A stretch of DNA of 19,106 bases from NCBI GenBank assembly GCA_030833305.1, contig JAURHL010000017.1:1-19106 (forward strand), given 5' to 3'. The position numbers and the translations under genes were made by a program. The stretch comes from Acidimicrobiales bacterium (GTDB lineage: Bacteria; Actinomycetota; Acidimicrobiia; Acidimicrobiales; Ilumatobacteraceae). Shown here piece by piece: positions 7,716 through 15,139 of the stretch (position 1 is the stretch's first letter; each line of letters starts with the position of its first letter). The notes beneath the pieces were generated by a model. The model was not told the origin of the DNA, did no database searches, and saw only the letters and a list, made by a program, of their open reading frames with translations.

Positions 7716-8445
7716 GGCGAGCTCATCCTCGTGGGCCGACCCCAAGGGTTCGGGGTCGGGTTCGGGAAACCCGTTGGATCTTCCCAAGCATCGGACCGTG
7801 ATGTTCGAAGCATCGAATCCACGATTGCGGTTGGCGAACGCCACTCGCGCTCTGTTGCAACATTCGGCCACGTCAGTGGCGGATCCCGAAGTCTTCGCGC
7901 GTGCCGCCGAACTACTCGAACAGGCGACGGCTCTCATGGGCGCGGGTCCGCATGGTCGGAGCTACCACGCCAGTGCGGAAGGAGCCGTCGGTGGTGCGAC
8001 CCACGGCTTCATCAGCCACAGTCCGGTCACGGGGCCGTTGAACGGTTTGGCTGGTCTCGTCGACATCGCCACCACCGAACACGAGGTGGTCGCCACGGTC
8101 ACCTACGGCGACGCGTACGAGGGTCCGCCCGGCTGCTTGCACGGTGGATTGATCGCGGCGATCTTCGACGAGGTGTTGGGTTTCGCCCAAGCACTGTCGG
8201 GATCTCCGGGGATGACCGGACGACTCGAGGTGACCTATCGGTCGCCCACCCCGTTGCACCAACCATTGCGGGTGGTCGGTCGGTTCGACGGCCTGAACGG
8301 TCGCAAGATCATGACCTCGGGGACGATTCACGCCGGTGATCGTCTGTGTGCCGAGGCCATCGGCACGTTCATCACGGTGAAGGCGGCGACGTTCGCCGAT
8401 CTCAATCGTCAGCGCGATCAGTCCGACGAGCCACGCCCCGACTGA
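7708..8445 (+). CDS. PaaI-type hotdog-fold thioesterase
   Basis: A 245-residue protein whose C-terminal half (about 110-225) is a 4HBT/PaaI hotdog domain. The key motif is GPPGCLHGGLIAAIFDEVLG with His145-Gly-Gly and Asp154, the general pattern for acyl-CoA thioesterases of this type, followed by strands LEVTYRSPTPL and RKIMTSGTIHAG. The N-terminal 100 residues include a Ser/Gly-rich segment (about 4-20) and a helical region with no recognised domain. It probably hydrolyses an acyl-CoA; the substrate is unknown. The ATG lies eight bases inside the end of xthA, suggesting translational coupling. At the other end it overlaps the convergent uvrD2 by 44 bases. Confidence 0.88.
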   Translation: MSEASSSSWADPKGSGSGSGNPLDLPKHRTVMFEASNPRLRLANATRALLQHSATSVADPEVFARAAELLEQATALMGAGPHGRSYHASAEGAVGGATHGFISHSPVTGPLNGLAGLVDIATTEHEVVATVTYGDAYEGPPGCLHGGLIAAIFDEVLGFAQALSGSPGMTGRLEVTYRSPTPLHQPLRVVGRFDGLNGRKIMTSGTIHAGDRLCAEAIGTFITVKAATFADLNRQRDQSDEPRPD

Positions 8446-10378
8446 CCGCTTCCAGAATTCGGGTTCCGGCCCGGCGGGCGAGAAGCGGACCCACCCCGTC
8501 GATGTCGGCCAATTCGTCGACCGACGTCGGTCGACGCTCGGCGATGAGTGCCAACGTGGCGTCCGAGCACAAGAGGCTCGCCTCGACTTGAGCGGCGCGC
8601 CCGGCGGCGTTTCTCCACGCGTGCAATTCGCGCAGAACGGTGTCGTCCGACTGTGTCGACGATCGGCGTCGGTGATTGGCACGACGAAACTCCTCGGGCG
8701 GGGCCACACCGGGTTCGACGGCGTCGGCTCCCTCGATCAAGGGGCTTCGCGTTCGCGACCGATCACGGCGACGTCGAGCGTGGGTGAGCACCAGTTCGTC
8801 GGACGCACGGGTGATCGCGACATAGGCGAGTCGAACCTCCTCGGCGCGCTCGAGATCGCTCTTGGCCGATGAGTGGGGCATCAGGCCGACCTCGCATCCG
8901 GCCACCACCACGTGGTCCCACTCGCGACCCTTGGCCCCGTGGAACGTCAGAAGCTCCACGGCGTTGGCGTCGGGCATCACGTCGAAGGGTCGATTCGCCC
9001 TCACCCACGCCAAGAACGCGCGCCCGTCGCCGCCGCCACCTCGAAGGAATTCGTCGACCGCATCGGCCACCGCGCGGCGCGCGATGATGTCCTCGGCGTC
9101 GTCGTCATCGGATGGATCACGGGCATCGCGGGACCAGGTGGCGATTCGCGTGGCGCTGGGTAGGTCACCAACTTCCCGGGTTGCCCGTTGAATCGGATCG
9201 GCCGCGGCGGCACCGAGGATTCGAGCGGGAACACCACGTGCCTCGAGGGCGGCTCGTATGGGAGGGAGTTGGGCGTTGGTTCGAGCGAGCGCCGCGGTGG
9301 AATGCCACGTTCCACGTTCGCGACCGACGTCGAGGAGCATGTCGGCGATGCCATTCGCCTCGGCCGCTTCGTCGTCGAAGACGCGGATCCGAACAGCTGA
9401 ACCGCGTCGCCGTGCCGATGTCAACACGGGTCTCTCCTCGCCACCGAGGTCGAGGGCATTGAGACCGGCGGCCACCACCTCGGGAGTGCAGCGGTAGTTG
9501 GTGCCGAGTCGCACCACCTCGATGCCGGGGAAACGGTTCTCCAGGTTCGTGAGAATGGTGGGGTCGCTGCCGTTGAACCCGTAAATGGACTGAGACGGGT
9601 CGCCGACCATCGTGAGTTGGTCGCGGTCTCCTCGCCACAATTCGAGGACCTCCAGTTGGAGCGGGTTGAGGTCCTGGGCCTCGTCGACGAACAAATGTCG
9701 GATGCGCCAACGAGCGATGGCGGCGAATTTCTCGTCGTGCTTCATGAGGTGGATGGTTTGCGACAACAGGTCGTCGAGATCGATGACACCGCGCTTGGCT
9801 TTGAGCTTCTCCAGCGCGGTCATCACGCGCATCACATCGGCCACGGGCGCCGCGCTCCGTCGACCAACGGCGGCGACGGTCGATGCGTATCGCGACGCGT
9901 CCACGTTGCGGGCCCGCGCCCAGTCGATGTCGGCTCCGAGCGCGGCGATGCTCGTTCCGTGTTTGGGGCCGATGACCTCGCCGATGAGTCGGCGTCGGTC
10001 GGACACGACCGTGGGGTGGGCGCGACCCTGTTGGTCCCAGTACTGGCGCAACATTGCGAGGGCGACGGAATGGAACGTTCCTGCGATGATTCCGTCACCC
10101 GTGCCGAGCGCACGAAGTCGACGGTGCAGCTCGGACGCGGCCTGGCGGGTGAACGTGAGCACGGCGACATGGGACGGTTCCGCGACACCGGCCAGACATT
10201 GGTGCGCCACCCGCCGGGTGAGGACCCGCGTCTTGCCGGAGCCGGCGCCGGCGATGATCGCCAACAACGGGGCTCCGGAGGTGACGGCCAGACGTTGATC
10301 GCCGTCGAGATCGGCCAGAAGATCGGCGCTCGTCGTTTCGCGCTCGTCGATCGCGGATACATCGGGGCTGTCGGACAC
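8402..10378 (-). CDS. uvrD2: ATP-dependent DNA helicase UvrD2 (SF1, HRDC tail)
   Basis: A 658-residue SF1A 3'-5' helicase. It shows the Q motif (LDGDQRLAV, 24-32), Walker A AGAGSGKT (43-50), motif Ia TFTRQAA, Walker B VDEAQD (231-236), motif III GDPSQSIYGF (259-268), motif IV NYRCTPEVV, motif V LLTFHGAKGREWD and motif VI RLAYVAITRA. Residues 582-648 form an HRDC domain (LRELHAWR to DIDGVGPLLARR). This order is that of mycobacterial UvrD2. The tetracysteine segment that lies between motor and HRDC in the mycobacterial enzyme is absent; the linker here is Arg-rich with no CxxC pairs. The role is DNA unwinding in repair or replication. The GTG start at 10378 is supported by TACGAT six bases upstream. 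Confidence 0.95.
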   Translation of the reverse strand: MSDSPDVSAIDERETTSADLLADLDGDQRLAVTSGAPLLAIIAGAGSGKTRVLTRRVAHQCLAGVAEPSHVAVLTFTRQAASELHRRLRALGTGDGIIAGTFHSVALAMLRQYWDQQGRAHPTVVSDRRRLIGEVIGPKHGTSIAALGADIDWARARNVDASRYASTVAAVGRRSAAPVADVMRVMTALEKLKAKRGVIDLDDLLSQTIHLMKHDEKFAAIARWRIRHLFVDEAQDLNPLQLEVLELWRGDRDQLTMVGDPSQSIYGFNGSDPTILTNLENRFPGIEVVRLGTNYRCTPEVVAAGLNALDLGGEERPVLTSARRRGSAVRIRVFDDEAAEANGIADMLLDVGRERGTWHSTAALARTNAQLPPIRAALEARGVPARILGAAAADPIQRATREVGDLPSATRIATWSRDARDPSDDDDAEDIIARRAVADAVDEFLRGGGGDGRAFLAWVRANRPFDVMPDANAVELLTFHGAKGREWDHVVVAGCEVGLMPHSSAKSDLERAEEVRLAYVAITRASDELVLTHARRRRDRSRTRSPLIEGADAVEPGVAPPEEFRRANHRRRSSTQSDDTVLRELHAWRNAAGRAAQVEASLLCSDATLALIAERRPTSVDELADIDGVGPLLARRAGTRILEAVSRGVARRTDRADD

Positions 10379-10390
10379 CTCGCCATCGTA
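10379..10390 (-). promoter_or_regulatory. leaderless promoter -10 of uvrD2
   Basis: On the minus strand TACGAT, six bases (GGCGAG), then GTG at 10378. It lies 17 bases from the opposing -10 of the PH-domain gene, so the two promoters must overlap. Confidence 0.6.
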
Positions 10391-10407
10391 GGCGGTGGGT
10401 GCCGGAC

Positions 10408-10419
10408 TACTCTCGGGCC
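10408..10419 (+). promoter_or_regulatory. leaderless promoter -10 of the PH/SHOCT gene
   Basis: TACTCT (10408-10413), six bases (CGGGCC), then ATG at 10420. It is back to back with the uvrD2 promoter in a 41-base gap. Confidence 0.6.
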
Positions 10420-11073
10420 ATGGAACACGGGGAACCCCACCACCGCAAGCCTTCGATTCTCAACCCTTCCTTTCCCGAGAAGTTGCTCTTCGATGGTGAG
10501 GTCGTCAGTGTCGACTTGAAGCCCCATTGGTGGCACTTCGCTCAACCGGGTGGGGCCACCATCCTCACGGTGGCCCTCTGGCTGTTGTCGTTGGCCCGAG
10601 TCGACGGTGGTGTCGGGACCTTTCTGCACTGGGTGACCGGAGTCGGGGCGTTGTATTCCACTCTGTGGCTCGGGGTTCGATGGCTCCAGTGGCGAAGCAC
10701 TCACTTCGTTGTCACCTCGGACCGCCTGATTTATCGCAGTGGCATCTTCGCCAAGCAGGGGATCGCCATTCCCTTGGAACGCGTCAACAACATCAACTTC
10801 CAACAGACCATCTTCGAGAAGCTGATTCGGGCCGGGGATCTGTTGATCGAATCGGGTGGCGAGGACGGACAGCAGCGGTTCTCCGATGTTCGCAAGCCCG
10901 ATGAGGTTCAGCGGTTGATTCACGCCCAGATCGAGGAGAACGGTCGACCGGACTCGGTGGCCGGCTCGGTCACCGACGTGGCGACCCAGTTGGAGAAGCT
11001 CGAGGGTCTGCGCGATCGCGGCTCGATCAGTCCGGAAGAGTTCGAGCGGGAGAAGCGTCGACTGTTGGACTGA
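10420..11073 (+). CDS. PH-domain (YdbS-like, bPH2) membrane protein with SHOCT tail
   Basis: A 217-residue membrane-anchored protein. Two hydrophobic helices (about 44-62 and 68-90) precede a bacterial PH domain, recognised by THFVVTSDRLIYRSGIF, then IPLERVNNINFQQTIFEKL and GDLLIESGGEDGQQRFSDV (about 97-165). A short C-terminal SHOCT motif (about 190-217) reads LEKLEGLRDRGSISPEEFE. Proteins of this type are common in actinobacteria, and their function is poorly defined; membrane-associated assembly or signalling is inference. ATG 10420 is supported by the leaderless promoter. The gene converges with galK, with only three bases between the stop codons. Confidence 0.88.
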   Translation: MEHGEPHHRKPSILNPSFPEKLLFDGEVVSVDLKPHWWHFAQPGGATILTVALWLLSLARVDGGVGTFLHWVTGVGALYSTLWLGVRWLQWRSTHFVVTSDRLIYRSGIFAKQGIAIPLERVNNINFQQTIFEKLIRAGDLLIESGGEDGQQRFSDVRKPDEVQRLIHAQIEENGRPDSVAGSVTDVATQLEKLEGLRDRGSISPEEFEREKRRLLD

Positions 11074-11076
11074 ACG

Positions 11077-12033
11077 TCACGTTCGTCGACGAATCGCCAC
11101 CACGCAACCACCGAATCCGCCCCCGGTCATGCGTGCCCCGAGAACACCGCGCTCGTTCATGACTTCCTCGACGGCCGCATCCATTCGGGGATTCGAGGTC
11201 TCGTAATCGCGAGCCAGCGATCGATGTGAATCGACCATGAGCCGACCGAACGCGGCGAGATCCCCGTCGTACAGGGCGTCCAGTGATGCCAGCACCCGCA
11301 GATTCTCGCTGACCACGTGTCGGGCTCGGCGACGCAGACGTTCGTCGGCAATTGAGTCGACGGCCGCCGGATCGGCGTCGCGCAGAGGTCCGATGAGTGC
11401 CTCGATCGCGCGACAGTCGGCGACTCGATCGGCGTACTCACTGCCCACGAGGGTTCGTCGAGCGACGAAGCGCACCATGACCTCCATCGTCTCCGGAATG
11501 GCAACGTGTCGAAACGAGAGGTCGCGACAATCGATGAAGGTGGCGTGGTCGGGTCGTCCGACCGCGATGCACAACTGGTCCATGATCCCGCAGGGGACGC
11601 CCGAGGCGGCGTGCTCGGCGCGTCGTGCCGCTTCGGCCATGGAGACGTCGTCCCATTCGCGCCCCGTGGATTCCCTGATGAAACGACCCACGGCGATCTC
11701 GAGGGCCGCACTCGACGACAGGCCCGAGCCGATGGGTAGGTCGGTGGAGACCCGTGCTCGAAACGCCGGAACTGCACCCGCCTCGCGCACCATCGCGGCG
11801 ACGTAACGTCCCCACGCCGGGTTCAATCGTGCGGGGTTGGTCACATCGTTGGGGAAGACGGCGATGTCGGGGTCGTCGGCCGACTGGATCGTGATGGTGT
11901 CGCCCGGGACGAGTTCTCCTTCGACGACCGTGCGCTGTCCCAGGATCATGGGCAACACGTAGCCGCCCGTGTAGTCGGTGTGGTCACCGATGAGGTTGAC
12001 GCGTCCGGGAGCCGAAACCCGCACGACCGTCAT
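11077..12033 (-). CDS. galK: galactokinase (GHMP kinase family)
   Basis: A 318-residue GHMP kinase. Motif 1 is GRVNLIGDHTDYTGGYVLP (10-28), the galactokinase signature with Arg11 as catalytic Arg; the usual Glu of GEH is Asp here. Motif 2 is LPIGSGLSSSAALE (99-112), the ATP-binding loop. GIMDQL gives catalytic base Asp152. Motif 3 is TGGGFGGC near the C-terminus. It phosphorylates galactose, or a close sugar, at C1. It is shorter than E. coli GalK (382), and no other Leloir-pathway gene is in view, so another sugar substrate remains possible. The ATG at 12033 overlaps the stop of the upstream oxidoreductase (ATGA), which indicates translational coupling; a much longer in-frame reading through that gene is a shadow. 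Confidence 0.9.
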   Translation of the reverse strand: MTVVRVSAPGRVNLIGDHTDYTGGYVLPMILGQRTVVEGELVPGDTITIQSADDPDIAVFPNDVTNPARLNPAWGRYVAAMVREAGAVPAFRARVSTDLPIGSGLSSSAALEIAVGRFIRESTGREWDDVSMAEAARRAEHAASGVPCGIMDQLCIAVGRPDHATFIDCRDLSFRHVAIPETMEVMVRFVARRTLVGSEYADRVADCRAIEALIGPLRDADPAAVDSIADERLRRRARHVVSENLRVLASLDALYDGDLAAFGRLMVDSHRSLARDYETSNPRMDAAVEEVMNERGVLGARMTGGGFGGCVVAIRRRT

Positions 12034-12950
12034 GTCAGGGTGAGAGTTGCGCTGAACCGTTCGAGGGCGTCGCGATCGAACGGCGCGCGCAGTGCCAGGT
12101 TGATCTGCTCGGCACCGGCGGCGACGTACTGCCCGATGCGATCGATGACTTCGGCGTCGGAGCCGGTAAGTACGCCCGGACGTACTCCGTCGGCCAACAT
12201 TCCGAACTGCGCGCGCAAGCTTTCCTCGGTCCACGCGATGCCGACGTTGACGGTGCGTTTCACCGACTTGGGGTCGCGACCGACCCGTACGCAGTGTTCG
12301 GTGAGCACGGCGCTCTTGTGCGCGAAGGCCTCGGGTGAGACGAAGGGAACGTTCCAGCCGTCGGCGTATCGAGCGGCGATGTTGAGGGTGCGCTTCTCGC
12401 CACCTCCACCGACCCAGATCGGCAGACGTCTCTGCACGGGGCGCGGTTCGTTGCGGGCACCCTTCATGGAGAACCACTCGCCGTCGAAATCGGTCACGTC
12501 GTCGTGCAGAAGTCCGCGCACGCACTGAATGGATTCCTCCAATTGGTCCATTCGGGTTTTCACACCGGGGAAGGGGATCCCGTAGGCGTCGTACTCGACG
12601 ACGGCCCAACCGGCACCGAGACCGAGATCGGCGCGCCCGCCACTGACGTGGTCGATGGCGGTGATCATCTTGGCCAGCACCGCCGGGTGCCGATACCCGA
12701 CGGAATAGACGAGCGAACCGACGCGCACCTTCTTCGTGGCGGTGGCCAACGCGGTGTGCATGGCGACGGCTTCGTAGCAGGCCGCATCATCGGGTTTGCC
12801 AGTGGCCCCGTAGAAGTGGTCCCAGATCGAGATCCAATCGAAACCCAGTTCCTCGATGCGTTGCCAGAGTGGCTGCAAGACGTCGTACGACGTGTGCTGC
12901 AGTCCGGTGTGGACACCGAAGCGGACGTTGGGGAACATTCCGGAAGTCAT
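12030..12950 (-). CDS. LLM-class F420-dependent oxidoreductase
   Basis: A 306-residue luciferase-like monooxygenase-fold protein of the F420-dependent type. The signature runs FGVHTGLQ, ELGFDWISIWDHFY (about 34-48), the TALATATKKVRVGSLV segment, then RADLGLGAGWAVVEYDAYGIPF (about 105-128) and LPIWVGGGGEKRTLNIAARYADGWN (about 175-200). These are the hallmarks of actinobacterial F420-binding TIM-barrel oxidoreductases; cofactor F420 over FMN is inferred from subfamily resemblance. The substrate is unknown. It is the first gene of a two-gene leftward unit with galK, joined by an ATGA overlap. The ATG at 12950 is supported by TACCTT six bases upstream. Confidence 0.93.
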   Translation of the reverse strand: MTSGMFPNVRFGVHTGLQHTSYDVLQPLWQRIEELGFDWISIWDHFYGATGKPDDAACYEAVAMHTALATATKKVRVGSLVYSVGYRHPAVLAKMITAIDHVSGGRADLGLGAGWAVVEYDAYGIPFPGVKTRMDQLEESIQCVRGLLHDDVTDFDGEWFSMKGARNEPRPVQRRLPIWVGGGGEKRTLNIAARYADGWNVPFVSPEAFAHKSAVLTEHCVRVGRDPKSVKRTVNVGIAWTEESLRAQFGMLADGVRPGVLTGSDAEVIDRIGQYVAAGAEQINLALRAPFDRDALERFSATLTLT

Positions 12951-12962
12951 GGCTCAAAGGTA
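12951..12962 (-). promoter_or_regulatory. leaderless promoter -10 of the F420-oxidoreductase/galK unit
   Basis: On the minus strand TACCTT, six bases (TGAGCC), then ATG at 12950. It faces away from the alpha/beta hydrolase promoter 16 bases off. Confidence 0.6.
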
Positions 12963-12978
12963 GTACGGAGCCACGGGG

Positions 12979-12990
12979 TAGTGTCGTTCC
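12979..12990 (+). promoter_or_regulatory. leaderless promoter -10 of the alpha/beta hydrolase gene
   Basis: TAGTGT (12979-12984), six bases (CGTTCC), then ATG at 12991. It forms the second half of a 40-base divergent promoter gap. Confidence 0.6.
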
Positions 12991-13902
12991 ATGCCCAGAG
13001 CGACCGTGCCGGCCAACATCGGAACCATCGAGATCGAATACGAAACCTTCGGATCGACATCGGATCCGACGTTGCTGTTGGTGATGGGTTTCACCGCCCA
13101 GATGATCGCGTGGTCCGACGATTTCTGTCGCGCATTGGCCGACCTCGGGCTGCACGTGGTGCGCTTCGACAACCGTGATTGCGGCCTGTCGTCGAAGCTC
13201 GACGGCGTCATGGTGGATCCCGGCCCCGTCATGGCCGCGGTGTTCGCCAACGAGCCGGCCCCGCCGGTGCCGTACACGCTCTCCGACATGGCACGCGATG
13301 CCATCGGCCTGCTCGATCATCTCGCGGTCGACTCCGCGCACATCGTCGGAGCCTCGATGGGAGGCATGATCGTGCAGCACATGGCGATCGAGCACCCCTC
13401 GCGCGTGCGGTCGCTGACGTCGATCATGTCCATGACCGGTGAGCCGGAGTACGGATCGCCCACTCCCGAGGCGGCCGAAGCGCTGTTGGCCCCGCCCGAG
13501 ACCGAGCGACAGGCCTACATCGACGCCAGTCCGAAATACGGCGTGTGGCAGTCCAAGCGCTACTTCGACGAGACGAAGGTGAAGGCCGATGCCGCTCGTT
13601 CGTACGACCGCTGCTTCTACCCCGAGGGCTCGGCCCGCCAACTGGCTGCCATCTACGCCAGCGGACGTCGTCACGAGGCGCTGGCGAAACTGACCGTTCC
13701 GACGCTCGTCATCCACGGCACGGACGACACGCTCATCCCGCCCAGTGGTGGGCGCCGCACCCACGAATTGGTTCCCGGTTCCACCATGCTCATGATCGCC
13801 GACATGGGCCACGACATTCCCGAGCCGATCCAGCCGATGGTGGTGTCGGCAATCCATTCCCACGTGCGACTTGCCGAGTGGCGCCGCGCGACGGGCCGCT
13901 GA
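12991..13902 (+). CDS. alpha/beta hydrolase (RdmC-like)
   Basis: A 303-residue alpha/beta hydrolase-fold enzyme. The oxyanion region is LLLVMGFTAQM (28-38), followed by VVRFDNRDCGLSSK (57-69), resembling aclacinomycin methylesterase RdmC-type proteins. The nucleophile elbow is GASMGG with Ser122. The acid is probably Asp246 in IHGTDDTLIPP, and the catalytic His is His274 in DMGHDIP. The triad is complete. A lid region lies around residues 150-215. The likely reaction is ester hydrolysis; the substrate is unknown. No signal peptide is seen, so it acts in the cytoplasm. The mcr gene follows about 80 bases downstream in the same direction with its own putative promoter. Confidence 0.92.
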   Translation: MPRATVPANIGTIEIEYETFGSTSDPTLLLVMGFTAQMIAWSDDFCRALADLGLHVVRFDNRDCGLSSKLDGVMVDPGPVMAAVFANEPAPPVPYTLSDMARDAIGLLDHLAVDSAHIVGASMGGMIVQHMAIEHPSRVRSLTSIMSMTGEPEYGSPTPEAAEALLAPPETERQAYIDASPKYGVWQSKRYFDETKVKADAARSYDRCFYPEGSARQLAAIYASGRRHEALAKLTVPTLVIHGTDDTLIPPSGGRRTHELVPGSTMLMIADMGHDIPEPIQPMVVSAIHSHVRLAEWRRATGR

Positions 13903-13903
13903 A

Positions 13904-13909
13904 TACGAT
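13904..13909 (+). promoter_or_regulatory. putative promoter -10 for mcr, with 66-base leader
   Basis: TACGAT lies directly after the hydrolase stop codon (13900-13902). A start near 13916 would give a leader of about 66 bases ending in GAGGAG (13969-13974), the SD of mcr. Confidence 0.45.
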
Positions 13910-13916
13910 CATCCGA

Positions 13917-13979
13917 GTGTCGGCATCGTCGGCCAACACTTCGACGTCGACCGTGTCGACCAGAGACCGAGGAGAATGA
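13917..13979 (+). CDS. possible leader peptide (uORF) upstream of mcr
   Basis: A 20-codon reading frame from GTG 13917 to TGA 13977-13979. It starts seven bases after TACGAT, so it could be translated from a leaderless end, and its stop lies two bases before the mcr ATG at 13982. The peptide is rich in Ser and Thr and ends RDRGE. It also covers the mcr Shine-Dalgarno sequence, so its translation could couple to or modulate mcr. No homolog is recognised; the evidence is position only, and it may be an accident of a Thr/Ser-coding leader. Confidence 0.25.
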   Translation: MSASSANTSTSTVSTRDRGE

Positions 13980-13981
13980 AC

Positions 13982-15139
13982 ATGTCCGGACCGCTAACTG
14001 GTTACCGAGTCATCGAGATCGCCGGAATCGGACCCGGTCCGTTCGCGGCGATGATGCTGTCCGACATGGGCGCCGAGGTGATTCGCGTCGAGCGCAGCCA
14101 GGCGGTGCGCGGTCCGGCACCCGACACGCCGGGCTTCGACATCCTGCAGCGCGGTCGTCGCAACATCGCCATCGATCTGAAAAACCCCGAGGGCGTGGAG
14201 ACGTTGTTGAAGTTGGTGGAGTCCGCCGACGCGTTGATCGAGGGCTTCCGTCCCGGTGTGATGGAGCGTCTGGGGGTCGGGCCCGACGTGTGCCTGGCGC
14301 GCAACCCGCGCTTGGTGTTCGGGCGCATGACCGGGTGGGGGCAGACGGGCATGTACGCCAACGCGGCGGGCCACGACATCAACTACATCTCGTTGGCCGG
14401 TGCGCTGGCTCACTTCGGGCGCGCCGGCGAGGGTCCGGTTCCTCCGATGAACATGGTGGGAGATTTCGGTGGCGGGGGCATGTTCCTCGCCTTCGGCGTG
14501 GTGTGCGGGTTGTTGGAGGCGGTCAAGAGCGGCAAGGGCCAGGTGGTGGACGCGGCCATGGTCGACGGCACCGCGGTCTTGATGACCATGTTCTGGGCCT
14601 TCTCGCAGATGGGCGTGCACGACGAGAACGCTCGTGGAACCAACCTGCTCGACACCGGGGCGCACTTCTACGACGCCTACGAGTGCAAGGACGGGAAGTA
14701 CATCTCGATCGGATCCATCGAGACCCAGTTCTACGCCGAACTGTTGAAGCTCACGGGTCTCGAGGGCGACCCCGAATTCGCCAAGCAGATGGACAAGTCG
14801 CAATGGCCCCGTCTGAAGAAGCGCATCGCCGAGGTGTTCAAGTCGAAGACCCGTGACGAGTGGTGCTCGATCATGGAAGCCACCGACGTGTGCTTCGCGC
14901 CGGTTCTCACCATGAGCGAGGCCGCGGCGCATCCGCACAACGTGGAGCGCAAGATGATCATCGACGTCGCCGGCATCAAGCAGCCCGCGCCCGCCCCACG
15001 TTTCTCGCGCACGGTTCCGGTGGTGGCGTCGGCCCCGGCGCATCCCGGTCAGCATTCGCGCGAGATCCTGGAATCGTGGGGCTTTCCCGCCACCGAGGTG
15101 GAGCGACTGCTCTCCTCGGGTGCGGTGGTCGACGCGTGA
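13982..15139 (+). CDS. mcr: alpha-methylacyl-CoA racemase (CaiB/BaiF family)
   Basis: A 385-residue family III CoA-transferase-fold protein. It opens with GYRVIEIAGIGPGPFAAMMLSDMGAEVIRVE (7-37), typical of the family. The racemase catalytic residues can be placed: His131 in AGHDINYI, Asp161 in NMVGDFGGG, and Glu234 in YDAYECKDGKYISIG. The 30-residue His-Asp spacing equals that of Mycobacterium tuberculosis MCR (His126/Asp156). This distinguishes it from true CoA-transferases, which use a different Asp. It interconverts (2R)- and (2S)-2-methylacyl-CoA for beta-oxidation of branched fatty acids or sterol side chains. ATG 13982 has GAGGAG seven bases upstream; ATG 13976 is too close to it. The stop overlaps the next start as GTGA, so it is co-translated with the deacetylase gene. 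Confidence 0.93.
   Translation: MSGPLTGYRVIEIAGIGPGPFAAMMLSDMGAEVIRVERSQAVRGPAPDTPGFDILQRGRRNIAIDLKNPEGVETLLKLVESADALIEGFRPGVMERLGVGPDVCLARNPRLVFGRMTGWGQTGMYANAAGHDINYISLAGALAHFGRAGEGPVPPMNMVGDFGGGGMFLAFGVVCGLLEAVKSGKGQVVDAAMVDGTAVLMTMFWAFSQMGVHDENARGTNLLDTGAHFYDAYECKDGKYISIGSIETQFYAELLKLTGLEGDPEFAKQMDKSQWPRLKKRIAEVFKSKTRDEWCSIMEATDVCFAPVLTMSEAAAHPHNVERKMIIDVAGIKQPAPAPRFSRTVPVVASAPAHPGQHSREILESWGFPATEVERLLSSGAVVDA

Noticed and set aside
11072..11093. Short hairpin and TTCGTCGACGAA palindrome between the PH-protein and galK stops
   Set aside because: The stem is only 5 bp, there is no T-tract, and it lies mostly within galK codons, so it is too weak to call a terminator.
12034..12609. N-terminal extension of galK into the oxidoreductase gene
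   Set aside because: The extension is a shadow of the oxidoreductase; the GHMP fold starts right after the ATG at 12033.
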